From Hermodice carunculata (Eukaryota; Annelida; Polychaeta; Eunicida; Amphinomidae): 64,000 nucleotides of DNA. Below are positions 27,362-41,438 of the stretch, piece after piece. The notes beneath the pieces were generated by a model. The model searched no databases and had not been told where the DNA came from. It saw only the letters and a program-made list of their open reading frames with translations. A program made the position numbers and the translations under genes. Positions within the stretch are counted from its first letter, which is position 1, and every line of letters starts with the position of its first letter. The stretch covers positions 82,393,123-82,457,122 of the forward strand of contig OZ026623.1 of the NCBI GenBank assembly GCA_964020975.1, read 5' to 3'.

Positions 27362-27492
<131 letters not shown>

Positions 27493-27734
27493 CAATTGCT
27501 GGCAATTTGAAGCATATACATGTAGTACATTTTGATAACTAACAGGTAAAGTTAACCCGTAAAAACAGTTATTATGTGACAAGGCATTGCCTCGGAAGTG
27601 TCAACGGCAACGACTCAGTTAGTGATCGGCCTGGTCAGCATTCTGGGAGCAGTCGGTTTTTCGGTGTTTACCGGTGGTCTAGCTGTAACTGTTTAGTTTA
27701 TAATTACGGGGACCGAGTATAATGCCCCAGTTTG

Positions 27735-28302
27735 TTTTTACTTCAGTGCTGTTATACACTGCCAGGTGGTCAAACTGAGGTAAGCTATCCAGCTGGAAGG
27801 GGTACATGCTGGTTGAGTGGTAAATCAAATTGTTCTTATCCGAACTTGTATTATACAAATTTAGTCATTATATTTGGCAGGTATTCTTCATTCATACTGA
27901 AGCTCTGCATTTATAAGCGAAGCTTCACTTATGTAGCTAATGCATCATTTGACATATTCATATATATATTTTTTCAAGATTATCTGGATTGTTTTGGCTG
28001 AATATTTAGCTTAGACAAGGAACCGCTACTCAGAGAGACATGTCGTAGTACACGATCTGAAACATGTTCTGAGTAGTTACCCGCTATAGACGGGTACCCT
28101 TTAATTTATTTGGGCTAATACACTTTATGTCAGAATTCTACAAAAAAGTGTGCTATATGGACAACAGTACTTCCATATGTACTTCCATATGTATATAGGT
28201 TAGACAGGGACAGGGTAGCTTATGGAGTGTAAAGAGTTCGGGCTGCGGAATAGGGTAACGACTACCAGGAAGTTGTTCTGGAAGAAAAGACACAAATATA
28301 AC
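27735..28302 (+). repeat. Dispersed repeat family, copy B (about 570 bp)
   Basis: The most complete plus-strand copy. It starts near ACTTCAGTGCTGTTATACAC and ends near GACACAAATATAACA. It aligns with copy A (minus, 1680-2228) over the full length and with copies C and D (58520-58998, 60383-60501). It carries a local duplication of ACTTCCATATGT near 28170 that other copies lack. Confidence 0.88.
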
Positions 28303-28931
28303 ATCTTATATTGTTTGTTTGTTTGTTTGTTTTTTTGTTTAAAATAAAAAAAACTCTGTCCTCTATCGTCCGTGTGCCTCAAGCAGTGAAGAGTATAGTT
28401 CCAGAGCAGGTTCGAATAGGTATTCTTAAAAAGCAAATTGAGATGAAGACGAAAAACTGATATTGACAGGAGCTTGTGGAAACTGGGAATACATTTGTAC
28501 CAATTGAGGTAAAGCTATGTACATATCATCACTTTCTGTGCACATTTTGTACAATCACACATCGTGTAGGAAAATGTCTCTGAAGCTGGAATACCCGGAT
28601 ATTGATCTCAAGCAGTGGCTCCTTATCCCTAATACACCCCCCCCCCCCTTGAAAAGCCGCGAGTTGCTGCCACACACAACTCAAGGAAGATCAACATAGG
28701 CCTATAGTATTTGTTCACATTCCCAATTTACAGTTTTTCGGGCACGCAGTGATTTATATGGTATTTTCTTTTTACTCTTCTACTTTCAAGCTCTGTGGAG
28801 TGGCTGGTCATCTGATACGAAGAAAACGAATCCCTCAACGAAACAAAAGGCCAACAGTTTATTCAAATGTATACTTATTTATTCATTTCTTTTATTTATA
28901 ATGATCATTATCATCACCATTATTAATTATT
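28303..28931. other. No gene recognised
   Basis: Contains a GTTT microsatellite (about 28311-28338) and a C-run (about 28638-28648). Confidence 0.4.
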
Positions 28932-29015
<84 letters not shown>

Positions 29016-29030
29016 CAGCAGCAGCAGCAG
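28932..29030. repeat. TAG then CAG microsatellite
   Basis: About 28 TAG units followed by about 5 CAG units. Confidence 0.97.
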
Positions 29031-29475
<445 letters not shown>

Positions 29476-29494
29476 ATATTATTGCATTGACTTA

Positions 29495-30050
29495 GGGGAA
29501 AAAGTCGGGTCCCGGGACCCGCAAATGAATTATGTTTAATACCCGGGACCCGTAACGGGTACCCGCGGCAAAAACTCTTACTGAAATGAAGCACAGAAGC
29601 ATATTTTAAATTGGTTTTATTCGGGTACAGTATAAAAATTCCAGCATTCGACATCTTGCCAATTCCTGAGAGAAGAGAGAAAAAGAAAAAAAAGCATAAC
29701 GTACATGTAATGTGCGTATGCGTCCCTTGCTGCCTTTTTAAATTTTTTTTTCCATTCAATGCTCAGGGCGCGCTTTGGCCTTGCAGCCATGCTGACATGT
29801 GAAGCATAAACAAGTGCTATCCACGATCCAGTATTTAAGGGAAAACGGCAACATAACAAATTCAGACGCGCTTTAAGTAGGAACGAAGACCGGTGGTAAA
29901 AAAGGCAGAGATACACATCGATCTGTAATTTGTTTATTCATATCGAAAGTAGTCGGGTGTTAAAAGTTGAATTCGGGATCTGACTTTTTGGCACTTTGAC
30001 GGGGGGTGGGGTGGGGTGGGGGTGTCCCGGGTACCCGGGTCCCGAGTCGA
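29495..30050. mobile_element. Possible hAT-like non-autonomous element
   Basis: GC-rich ends built from CGGGTCCCGGGACCCG (left) and CCCGGGTACCCGGGTCCCGA (right) are mutually inverted and flank about 500 bp of AT-rich DNA. The flanking 8-mers TTGACTTA (29487-29494) and TGCACTTA (30051-30058) agree at six of eight bases, as expected of an old 8-bp hAT target duplication. Internal GGGTACCCG strings recur near the left end. No transposase frame is visible. Boundaries are approximate. Confidence 0.45.
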
Positions 30051-30441
30051 TGCACTTATGTATATACACATATATATGATATGGGTTAGTGTTATCGCTA
30101 TGGGTATATTGATATAGCAGTTCACGAAAGTCTAGGTACTAATGTTTCTGTCTACCGAAAGTGGTAAATAATGAACGCAGTATTCTATTGTGTCTTTTTT
30201 TTTTCGCTGATATGAGATTATAACGATTTGCTTGTCATGTGTAAGCCTGTTCAAAAGGCATGCCTTGTCCCGGTAAATTTGTTCCTCGTTTATGTTGACA
30301 ATCCTAGTGAAAAAGGTAACGGAAATGAGACACAAAATCTCACGGGTAACTTTAAATCTTAATCTTAAGACCGAATCCACGCTTATATCGCTAAAAGGTA
30401 ATCCCCCAGACCACCCGCCCCTTCTTTTTTAAGGAGAGCTG
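30051..30441. other. No gene recognised
   Basis: Unique AT-rich sequence. Confidence 0.4.
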
Positions 30442-32510
30442 TTGGAAAATGTTCCTAGTCATAAGCACTTAGGCCTCTTTTTAAAATCCAATTTAAAATG
30501 GAATATACATATTAATCACATAACAACCAAGGCCTTTAAACAGATATATATAATGGAAACACCTCAGTATCGTCTTGACCGTGCAACCTTAGAAGTAATA
30601 TATTTTTCATTTATTCGACCAATTTTCTCACCTCTAAAAACTCGGGTTTCAAGGCCGGAGACTCTACCATTAACCAACTTGTGTATATCCTCCATAATAT
30701 CTATAACGGCTTTGAACATTCCAAGGAAGACAGGATGGTCTTCCTAGATATATCTAAAGCCTTCTACTAGGTTTGGCATCCTGGCCTCCTTTTTTACTGC
30801 GACAACTAGGCATCTCTGATAATATCGTAACATGGACCGATAGCTACCTATCAAACCGCTTCCAGCGAGTCATTATTCATTGAGAATCGTCCACATGGTT
30901 ACCTCTTGAAGCTCCAGTACCTCAAGGATCTATATTGGGCCCACTACTGTTCCTAATTTACGTTAATGATATAGTCGATAATCTTACTTGTGAGGTCAGA
31001 CTCTTCGCTGATGACACTAGTCTTCTTGAAATCGTTCACAATCCCATTAAATCCTCCAACCACCTGAACAGTAATCTCTCCATCATACAGAAATGGGGGA
31101 GTCATGGCGAGTGGTCTTTAATGCTCTAAAGTCTATTTCCCTCATCTTTACCTTTTATACTTAGCCACCCACCTGTGCGCCTAGGAGACTCGGATATACA
31201 TGTACCTGAGGAAGATACACGCACCCGCCTAGGGCAACTCTTAGCCATAACTTATCCTGGCGTGCACATATTACCCGGATAACTAATGAAGCTGGTCAGC
31301 GGATTGCACTCCTTCGTAGGTTTAAATATAAACTTTCCCGTAAGGCACTTTCCAAATTGTGTTTATCTACGATTCGACCAATTCTCGAATATGGCTGTGT
31401 CTTGTTTGAGAATTGTGGTCAAGGCTTGTCCGACTTACTCGAATCAATCCAGTTCGAGGGTGCAAAAATTTGCACTGGTGCTTTTACACATACCACACAC
31501 GTTAATCTTCTACGTGAACTTGGTTGGTCAACCCTCGCCACCAGGCGCAAGTACTTTAAACTGATTCTCTTTAACAAAATGTACCATAAATTAACTCCTC
31601 CCTGTCTTTCCAATCTTGTTCCGCCTTCTCCCCATGGTCGTAACCTTCGACAACCCAGTTCCACTGTACGCCCTATCAAATGCCCGAACTAATCCCTTTG
31701 AAAATTCTTTCCTTCCTGACGTCATCAAGCAATGGAATAACCTTCCATCTGATATTCCCGATTCAATCTCGCTTCATTTTTTAAAATCTAAACTGAAAGC
31801 AGTCTTTCTTGCCGTGGATGACGTTCCTGGTTACTATTTCCATGGTAACAGATTTGCCAATATCTGTCATACCCAACTACGACTGGGCTACTCCAGGCTT
31901 AACTTTGATCTTTTTAAAGTCCATATTATACAAACCCTACCTGCTCTTGTACTTACCCTACTGAAGATCTAGAACACTTTTTATTTTTCGGCCGATGTAT
32001 TCCGTACCTAGAAACAATCTCTTTGACTCTAACCAATCTTAGCTCCAGGTGTCAACCCTAATTTGATTATGCAACTTGCAAGTAACAGACTAATCGAAAT
32101 TCTCCGCTTTGGCACCAAGGAACTGTCGAATCCCTTAAACTTTCAAATCTGTGAAGCATTTCAAAAGACATTGTGGACACCAGAAGGTTTCTATACTAAT
32201 TAAAAGGAAAAAATGGGACCTCGTGTGACTATTCTGCTCTCTATCATAATGATATACGAGTCTGTTTTTTCTATATCATGCAATATAATGTGTATGTAAT
32301 TTATCATTATGGGTATGTGAGTCCATAAAATGTACCTTGTATCCCTGCAGTTGTTTATTTACACTGAATTGGTAACATTGTTTGTCCGGTGTGTTGTGTA
32401 CATATTGTGTGTGTATCTCCATGTTCTGGAGGACCCAACTTATTAGTATCATTCCGATGTACTATAGGGTGATCCAAATAAAATAAATGTTTAAAAAAAT
32501 AAATAAAAAA
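30442..32510 (+). mobile_element. Rearranged LINE (CR1/Jockey-like)
   Basis: Two partial copies are joined. At 30442-30635 is a post-catalytic RT segment (HKHLGLFLKSNLKWNIHI, LDRATLEVIYFSFIRPI). At 30636 the sequence jumps back to an earlier RT block (a Ser-Gly-Phe-x2-Gly-Asp-Ser-Thr-like segment, then MVFLDISKAFY). From there it proceeds through PQGSILGPLLFLIYVNDI-type sequence, the FADDTSLL catalytic box at about 30995-31020, a second KLSRKALSKLCLSTIRPILE block, a maturase-like stretch, the DDVPGYYFHGNRFANICHTQ region and the 3' end near 32500. Stops and frameshifts show it is dead. It is the same family as 10973-11792. Confidence 0.88.
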
Positions 32511-33442
32511 TGAATTTAAAAAAACGGCACCTGCCCGTCTCACCGACCAAGGCCCTACTTGTACCGACAAACAACTCTGTAACTTATTGTAAATTAACAA
32601 CACCAATCGTCGTCGTCGTCGTCGTCGTCCTCATCATCATCATCATCACCATCATCACTCAATAATCAGGCAGTCAAGACCTTCAAACATCATCGCTAAC
32701 TATGTAATGTATCATCTTTATGCCATCGAGCATGTAGCATTATGGACCTTGCTTTGGGCGTTAGCGTTTATCCCTTACAAGTTCATGGTTTCACTTTAAG
32801 CCAGGGTCAGCAGCCACACCAAACACCCACCCGACTAACAGGGCCCGGGGCGCGCCTGGCAAGACTGCTGATTAGGGGGACACTAACCTGAAGGGTCTTG
32901 TCGCATATTTCACTCCGACTTTTGATCAACGTACAATGCAACAAATGAGAATAAGATGGCGAGTTATATATTACCGGTTATTGTCGTTCGGTTTGAGAGG
33001 GACTGTGGGTCTACCACTGGAATAGTCTACATCTTTGTCAAACAAATGTGCAATCTACTAGCTGAATCATCACAAATGAGTTTTCAAATGTCCACCTCAG
33101 AATCTTTAGTTCAGCGAACCAGAATATCATTGGGTATTTGTCAAATCAAAAGACGGAACAGGCCCAGCAAGAAGCGCATGTGTCTGGAAAGGTGAAGATC
33201 TGAATAAGAAAAAGACCGCAGGGAATCGTGCGCTTCGCTGTCACAACCCAGAAACGCAGTCAAGTGCAAAGTGTTCCACCGAACAGGAACATAATAATAG
33301 ACAGGGATATTCAAGTCAGGCGGGGCAAATTTGTACAGGTGAAAAACTTCGTCATATGACTTTTGAGTTGTTTGTTTGGCTGGACCAAGTCTGACCACCG
33401 TGTGGATATATGCTGAAGTGGACAAGGTCATTCAGCACGGAC
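32511..33442. other. 5' flank of the orphan gene
   Basis: Contains a CGT/CAT microsatellite (32607-32659) and otherwise unique sequence. The promoter and 5' untranslated region of the following gene presumably lie here, but no TATA box or splice acceptor stands out. Confidence 0.4.
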
Positions 33443-35383
33443 ATGAGTGAACGCGGGTCGTACTCTGGCTCTGTTTTAGTGGATAAGCATGTGGGCAATA
33501 TCCGTGGCCAGCAAAGGGTGGCACCACAGCAGCGAGCATGGGGACAGGGTTTCTACTCCACCCCAAGCGATGACGCACAACCTCAGATAGACCGGCAGTC
33601 CACTCCGCTGCCACCACCACCCCTACCGCAACAACAGACACCCCCGGGAGCAAACGTAGCCCCTGAGCAAATACTGCCAGCCGAAACAGGGAAACACGAT
33701 TACCGCTTCTCCCGAATGGACTCGGGTACCACCATGACTGAAAACTCACTTTACGAATCGCACATCCAAACCAGGCCTGCAGTCGACACGGGGATAACTG
33801 GTCAAGAAATACAAGGCCATAGTGGACTAGTGGACAGTGGTACATCTAATCAGGCACAAATGCCACAGACCATTCCATCGGGGCAAAATCAAATGTACGA
33901 TACATTTATCCACGCACGGGAAGCTCATTTAACTACTTATGATACGTTCATCTCCAGCCAGGGGGCGCTTCCAGCAGATCTACAACTTGCACCGGCAGCT
34001 TATAACCTGCAAGGTCGGTATCAACTTTCGGGTAACACTTTGCCTCCTAAGGGCATAGCATCACCAGCACGTCAGACAGCCAGTACTCCTAACGAAAATA
34101 CACAATTGCCTCATGACCCTTACATCCAAACTCCTCACCAGAATTCACAAATGTCTGATATGGAATCGGCTGTAGCCAGTCAATCAGCTGTCGATGCCGC
34201 TGACACTGGCCAGCAAATCCCTCAAAGTCACTTACACCCTGCACCAGAGTCCCAAATTCCAGGGCCAGTTCCCGCGGCATCAAACCCTTTGCCTACTCAA
34301 CCATTGCCACAGGGTCAACATCGATCACACCTCCAGGGGTCGCTGGGGTCTATCTCAATGTCGATAGGAACCGAAGAAGAACCCGAAGTCGTAGATTTAA
34401 GAAAGGAAGCAACTTTGACACGTGTGGGAAACGAATCTGCACAGGGACAAACATCAACCTTACCAGGGCTCGACTTTTTTGGCCTCACACCAGCGCAAAC
34501 TGCCTCACTTTTACCAGCTCAAACACCTTCCCTTACACTAGAGGATGTAGAACGTAGCAGGACTGCCCAAACGCTGACGACTCCAGGGGGGAGCATCATA
34601 TCGCCAGGGGCAAAACTTACCAGTGTAGAAGGGGCAGCAGATCTACGTTTGGTCAACTCTTTAAGTCCAGAAACTGGGGAAAACAGTCAAAATTTAGAAT
34701 GGGTAGATCTTCGAGCGACATCCAGTCTTGGTAGACTGGATAATTACCATACGGCGCCCCCTGGTCTGAAAACTGGAAACCAGTCCAATTTACAACTTCC
34801 AGCGCTGACTCATTCACCCCAACTGGGGGCTTCAGCTTCTGCGATGGGCGATCCGGCAGAACCAAAAGAGCTGGTGCTAGGACCACAGGAACCCCATAGG
34901 TGGAGTGCAAGTGGCACTCTGCCTACTGAATCGGGATTACCACAGAACGGGATGGGGAGGGGGAAATCTCCTTCCATTGTGACCGCACACTCCAGTTACA
35001 GCGACCTTCACAACGGGGGCGTACTATACACCGCTGGTTTGGAAAATGGCACAGCAATAACACAGCCAATCGACCGCAAGCAAAGTCAGACAACTCAAAC
35101 TAGTGTACCTGTTTTGCTGAACCCAACAACGTTAAACACAGCGGAACCACTGGAAGAAAGTCCAGATGAAAGTAAGCCACCGAATGGCAAGGTAGCTAAT
35201 GGAAAAGCAAAGACCAGAGTTATCAGAATCCGGCCCACACCACTATCGGCAGCGGAGAAGGAGAAACAACGCAAAAGAAAGTGGAAAATTATGAAAATTT
35301 TATTTCTGTTGGCACTGTTTGTCATGATAGTGGCAGCTATCGCTTTAGGCGTCGTATTTGGTTTAGGTGTACATAGAAGATAA
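33443..35383 (+). CDS. Uncharacterised Pro/Gln/Ser/Thr-rich protein with C-terminal membrane helix
   Basis: An uninterrupted frame of 646 codons. An in-frame ATG at 33410 would add 11 residues, but the ATG at 33443 has G at -3 and a better context. I do not recognise the family. Residues up to about 590 look disordered: rich in Pro, Gln, Ser, Thr and Gly, with a PPPPLPQQQ stretch near residue 60 and three VDLR or ADLR motifs (about 325-430). A basic segment (KEKQRKRKWK) precedes a roughly 25-residue hydrophobic helix (ILFLLALFVMIVAAIALGVV...) that ends three residues before the stop (HRR). The layout suggests a tail-anchored or type II protein with its bulk in the cytosol. The GTTTAG-GTGTAC just before the stop could be a weak splice donor, in which case this is the first exon of a longer type II protein with a lumenal domain elsewhere. 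Antisense frames here are shadows. Expression is unproven. Confidence 0.85.
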   Translation: MSERGSYSGSVLVDKHVGNIRGQQRVAPQQRAWGQGFYSTPSDDAQPQIDRQSTPLPPPPLPQQQTPPGANVAPEQILPAETGKHDYRFSRMDSGTTMTENSLYESHIQTRPAVDTGITGQEIQGHSGLVDSGTSNQAQMPQTIPSGQNQMYDTFIHAREAHLTTYDTFISSQGALPADLQLAPAAYNLQGRYQLSGNTLPPKGIASPARQTASTPNENTQLPHDPYIQTPHQNSQMSDMESAVASQSAVDAADTGQQIPQSHLHPAPESQIPGPVPAASNPLPTQPLPQGQHRSHLQGSLGSISMSIGTEEEPEVVDLRKEATLTRVGNESAQGQTSTLPGLDFFGLTPAQTASLLPAQTPSLTLEDVERSRTAQTLTTPGGSIISPGAKLTSVEGAADLRLVNSLSPETGENSQNLEWVDLRATSSLGRLDNYHTAPPGLKTGNQSNLQLPALTHSPQLGASASAMGDPAEPKELVLGPQEPHRWSASGTLPTESGLPQNGMGRGKSPSIVTAHSSYSDLHNGGVLYTAGLENGTAITQPIDRKQSQTTQTSVPVLLNPTTLNTAEPLEESPDESKPPNGKVANGKAKTRVIRIRPTPLSAAEKEKQRKRKWKIMKILFLLALFVMIVAAIALGVVFGLGVHRR

Positions 35384-36661
35384 TCTACACGCTAGTTATA
35401 GCTCTTCAAGTGAAGAGGAAACGCTTTGAAACTTTACTGAATGTTGGATGCAGGTCTGTCAATGGCAGCTGCAGAGACCAAAAAAATGTGACTTCTAGGC
35501 ATTGAGACATCCTTACTTGTCAGTGGGGTCATGTCACTGAGTCCAGAATATATTTATTCACTGGGGGAGAGAGCATGATGGGTGTGCGATAAAAACATTA
35601 CATCAGATGTTTGCATACACGCGGCAGGTGACCATCCTATTCCATGTATTCTGTGACATGGTATGTTTCAGAATCAGCCGCAGGTAGGCCATTCTCACGT
35701 GATCAAAACAAAACGGCATGGCATGGTGGGCAATAATGGAAAATTAAGAGAGTAGCCTCGTAACTTTTCACGATAAGTGCGTGATAGATTCAGTTCACAT
35801 GGATGGGATACAATGGAGTACAGAAAGTGTGATTATAATACTAAATCTGATCGTTATATTGTCACCATTATAAGTAATGAACCGTTTCTTAACGAAATAC
35901 TTATACTTGACACCGAACTTATTTCATTTCACTTTGAAGAAACGATTTGACATTGCAATTCCGTGCAATAGCATTTCTTCGGGGGGTTATTTTAATTTTG
36001 TTTTTTGGTATGGGTTTTGCTTTGTTTTTTAATTTTTTTTTTTTTTTTTGGAGAGGGATTTTTTATTTTTTCGTTTTGTTTTTTATTTCTTTTCTTGCTT
36101 CTGGGGAGGGGATTTGGGATCTTTTTGTGCGTTGTATTTTTTTTGTTTAAAATAATAATGTTTAATATTTTTAACGTTTAGATGTACCAATTGGTGCTTG
36201 CAATATTTACAATCAAATATATTTAAACAGTTTCATATGGGTTGATACGTTACAATTGCATTAAACTATGTTCCAAAAATATGTTTCATAACATTGATGT
36301 ACATACATACACATATATATGTTATTATCATTATTATCATGCTATGTTTATATTATGGCAACTTTGAGGTCAATGGAAACAGTGAGGAGACATTGGAGAT
36401 ACATTTAATTTTGTAAGAACATAATGGCTGCTGTACTTAAAATATATACCTTGAATGTTGCTTTCAAGTTAAATCTGTGGCATCGAGTCTGAATTTGCAT
36501 AACAACATAACTTCGGTTTTTACTTCCAACATTTTCATTTTTTGATCCTCAGTACCAAGAATGTTCATCACGCAACAGATAATTCATTGCACATGAATTA
36601 ACCGTTAGACCACCAGTTTTGACAACATTTTATGCGCTCTGAATTTACATGATGACGCCAG

Positions 36662-36663
<2 letters not shown>
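35384..36663. other. 3' flank of the orphan gene
   Basis: No AATAAA is evident close to the stop. An ATTAAA occurs near 36261. A T-rich segment (about 35990-36150) gives a spurious Phe-rich frame. Confidence 0.4.

Positions 36664-36727
<64 letters not shown>
36664..36727. repeat. AT microsatellite
   Basis: About 32 AT units. Confidence 0.97.
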
Positions 36728-36730
<3 letters not shown>

Positions 36731-37488
36731 CCAAATTTTTATCCATGTTACAGAATGCTTACTGTTGTAGAGACCGTGATAGTGTGCCAGGGCCCAGCTT
36801 TCCTTGGCGAATTTCGTAGTGGTAGAATTTGTTGATTCCAAAGGTCCAAAGTATGGTGAGGGGCGGGGGGGGGGGGAGGGAGAACCGTACAATAGACAAT
36901 AGATATATAGAAATAATAGTTCGACTTAGTTTCAACAAAAATCCCATGCACATCACCCTAATTTTAAAACAGTTCAGCTTAGTTTCATAACAATTTCATG
37001 AGTGACTATGAAGTCGTGAACTTGTGTCTCGAAAACACACCGAGGATATACCTTTGAGGCCTTTTAATGAATTTCTCGCAAGTCCTGTACTAGAGGGCAC
37101 CACAAAAACGAATGTGCCTCCTCTGGTCCTTGCACACACCCGAGGAAAGCTGCTGGCTCAACCAAAACTTGGCACTGAAGGAGGAAAACAGCCACGGAAT
37201 AGAGTATTTTCGCCTCTTCCCAAATTGAAATTTCCATTTGCACGATGCAGTGCCAGTGGATAGTACTGTGATCATGTAATTCTCGAGGAAAACGGTTTGC
37301 TCCGAAACGTTGCGCACTTATGTTGCAGGGAGGGCGCACAAACACATAAATGCCTTTGCATCGACAAATTGGTCTCTAACAAACAGAACAGAAGGTCTTG
37401 AAGCATTGCAACCCTAATAAAAAATGGGCACATTTTTACGTAGTAAGTCGTGATCTAGTAGTATACCACGTTAATTTGAAGTTTCCTT
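36728..37488. other. No gene recognised
   Basis: Overlapping open frames on both strands at 37024-37345 have a coding-like composition but match nothing I know. A G-run lies at about 36866-36876. Confidence 0.35.
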
Positions 37489-37613
<125 letters not shown>

Positions 37614-38950
37614 CCGAAAAGTCAAAATATCGTTCCCTTTGCATACCTCAGTGGTGTGTCTTGTCAGACAGTTTACCCCGTGGAGATGGGGTCCACAGCT
37701 ATTCCATTCCTCATGGATATGGGCAGACGACAGCTATGTCACTAGATCATTTCCGATATTTTTCCCATTGGAAATATGCATGCGAACAGATCTGGATGTG
37801 TTCTTCACCAAAACAAAATACAAAACAAACCAATACGTCTCTTTACTTGAAGCAGAACCCATGTTATGCAAAGAGAGACCGAAAATATCCCCCCCCCCAA
37901 CTGTTTTTTTATCGTACTTATACATGGAAACTACTAATCCTGACAAAAACTTTGTCTTAAAGCGGGACGTTCTTTTAAAGATGTTTTTACTTGCCACACA
38001 TGTTTTTTTTCTAAACTGGCGGCATATATTCATGGATTTTTTAAAAGCCTGTTACTCATCGAGGTAGAGTTGTGAAAAACTCGTACCAAACGTTCGAAAT
38101 CATGACTGAAAGTTTTACGATTTATATAGCTAAGATCAAGGTCAATTGGTTCAAGTGGGTTTTCACTTGAGGGGTCTGTGTATTCTCATTAGTTAAAATT
38201 ATAATTTACACCTAAATATCTTTAAAACCGCTGTCTTTAGAAACGCAGAATTTTTAACGGGGAATTTTGGTGCATAGTTGAAATATTTATGTAAATTTTA
38301 TCACCTCAGGTGCAAAACTAGCCAACTTATTGAACATTACTTTAACATAGAATGTAATGGGAATGTACAACTCTAGCTCGGCATGAATTTTGTGTATTGT
38401 TTTGTGGTATTCAGCTGAATACACATAAAATTGTTAATCGTGACCTCTCGCACGCGAGAAGTCTTACTGACCATGCGAATGGGCTTTGACAATTGCACAT
38501 TAAACCCAAGATTAGAAATGTTATCAGTGTTCCAAGGTAAAATTTAGCGTTGGATATCGAGAGGCTGGGCCTCTACTTTTATCTTGGCACAAAATGTAAT
38601 TGTACCAAGCCAACCAGGCATTGTAGTTCGGGCTAGCAGGACTGCGGGTGTTTGAATTCTTGCAGGTATGAAATGGCCGACTCAATCAGGGCGTGATCAT
38701 ACCCTTGGCCATCTCATTGAACAGCGCGGGTCCGTTAATGGGGGTGTTAACGCTCACATTGTTGTCTGGGGTGTTGTTCTTTAACCCTTTCTTGATCAGA
38801 ATGACATTAAGTCAAAAAGTTATCTTGACGGAAGCCTTAAGCTCATTCCACGGGTAAAGGAAAGCTGATTACCTTGTGCGTGTTACCATGATGGGTCTTA
38901 TCTATCACATCATCAGAAGAAGGAGAAAAGAAGGACAAGAAAAATGATAC
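37614..38950. other. No gene recognised
   Basis: Open frames at 37639-38067 on both strands show no motif. The rest is unique AT-rich sequence. Confidence 0.4.
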
Positions 38951-38988
<38 letters not shown>

Positions 38989-39171
38989 CAGAAGTCCCTC
39001 CTTTGAAAGAACACTCCTTTGGGAGATCACCTCCTTTGAGAGACCACAATTGTCAGGTCTCTCTGTAGTACTTTTCATGTTATTTATACCTCCTTTGAAG
39101 GACCACCTGCTCTATGTGACCGCCTTTTGGGTGGCACTGGGGGGCGATCTCTCAAAGGAGGGACTAGTGTA
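38951..39171. repeat. TAG microsatellite split by an element
   Basis: About 12 TAG units on the left (38951-38988) and two more on the right of the element at 38989-39169. Confidence 0.9.
38989..39169. mobile_element. Small terminal-inverted-repeat element (MITE), 181 bp
   Basis: The left end CAGAAGTCCCTCCTTTGAAA and the reverse complement of the right end CACTAGTCCCTCCTTTGAGA match at 17 of 20 bases. TA flanks each side (38987-38988, 39170-39171) with TAG repeats beyond, so a TA target duplication inside a TAG array fits, as for Tc1/mariner-type elements. CTCCTTTGA-like motifs recur internally (near 39025 and 39090). No coding capacity. Confidence 0.85.
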
Positions 39172-40845
<1,674 letters not shown>

Positions 40846-41245
40846 CCCTGTGACCCGTCCCACCTGTGTTTTGAGCCAGTTCTTTGCCACCTGCTCCCAC
40901 TGCTGGATACTTGTGTTCCCTTTGAACTTCCCACGCGTGGCGCAAAACCAACTTCTTTTTCTATACCTTGCAATACAGAAAGATTCATCAGGTGTGAGAT
41001 GATGACTATGTCCGCTCAGATACCACAGGTTTGGCTCTTGCAAAAGAGCCCAATGTGCGATATCTGAGAGAACAAGGTTATCTTCACACTCCCGGTGGCT
41101 CTTTCTGTATGGCAAGGTATGGACAAAGTAGAATATCTGGATAGGCGGCTGATAAGAGAAAGGATGGGTACCCAGATACTTTTTTCATGTCCCGGAACCT
41201 TACTCTTACAACTGGGTGGAGAGTGGGGACAAAAACAAACTGGAG
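40846..41245. repeat. Large diverged inverted repeat (foldback)
   Basis: The centre is at about 41041. The left arm (ATACCTTGCAATACAGAAAG ... GCTCAGATACCACAG ... GGCTCTTG) and the reverse complement of the right arm (ATACCTTGCCATACAGAAAG ... CTCAGATATCGCACA ... GGCTCTTT) align well over the inner 80 bp and more weakly to about 200 bp. Both arms can be read into similar peptides (SIPCNTERF and SIPCHTERA). That may reflect an old inverted duplication of once-coding DNA. Confidence 0.75.
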
Positions 41246-41351
41246 CTGAAAACACGGATAGCTTAACAACTTTTATCCTGTGCATGGGGAGATGCGGGGA
41301 TTCTAAATGACAGGAGGGGGTAAAATGCACGAAAGATGTTGAAATCAGCAG

Positions 41352-41353
<2 letters not shown>

Positions 41354-41402
<49 letters not shown>

Positions 41403-41411
41403 TTATGTATA

Positions 41412-41438
<27 letters not shown>
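41354..41438. repeat. Compound CT/AT microsatellite with conserved joint
   Basis: About 22 CT units, the joint CAGCTTATGTATAAT, then an AT run. The left flank GAAATCAGCAGCGAC resembles that before 29349, and the joint resembles that at 23508-23520. Confidence 0.95.

Noticed and set aside
33432-34910. Antisense open frames of 64-137 residues across the orphan gene
   Set aside because: They are shadows of the plus-strand frame, with no independent motif.
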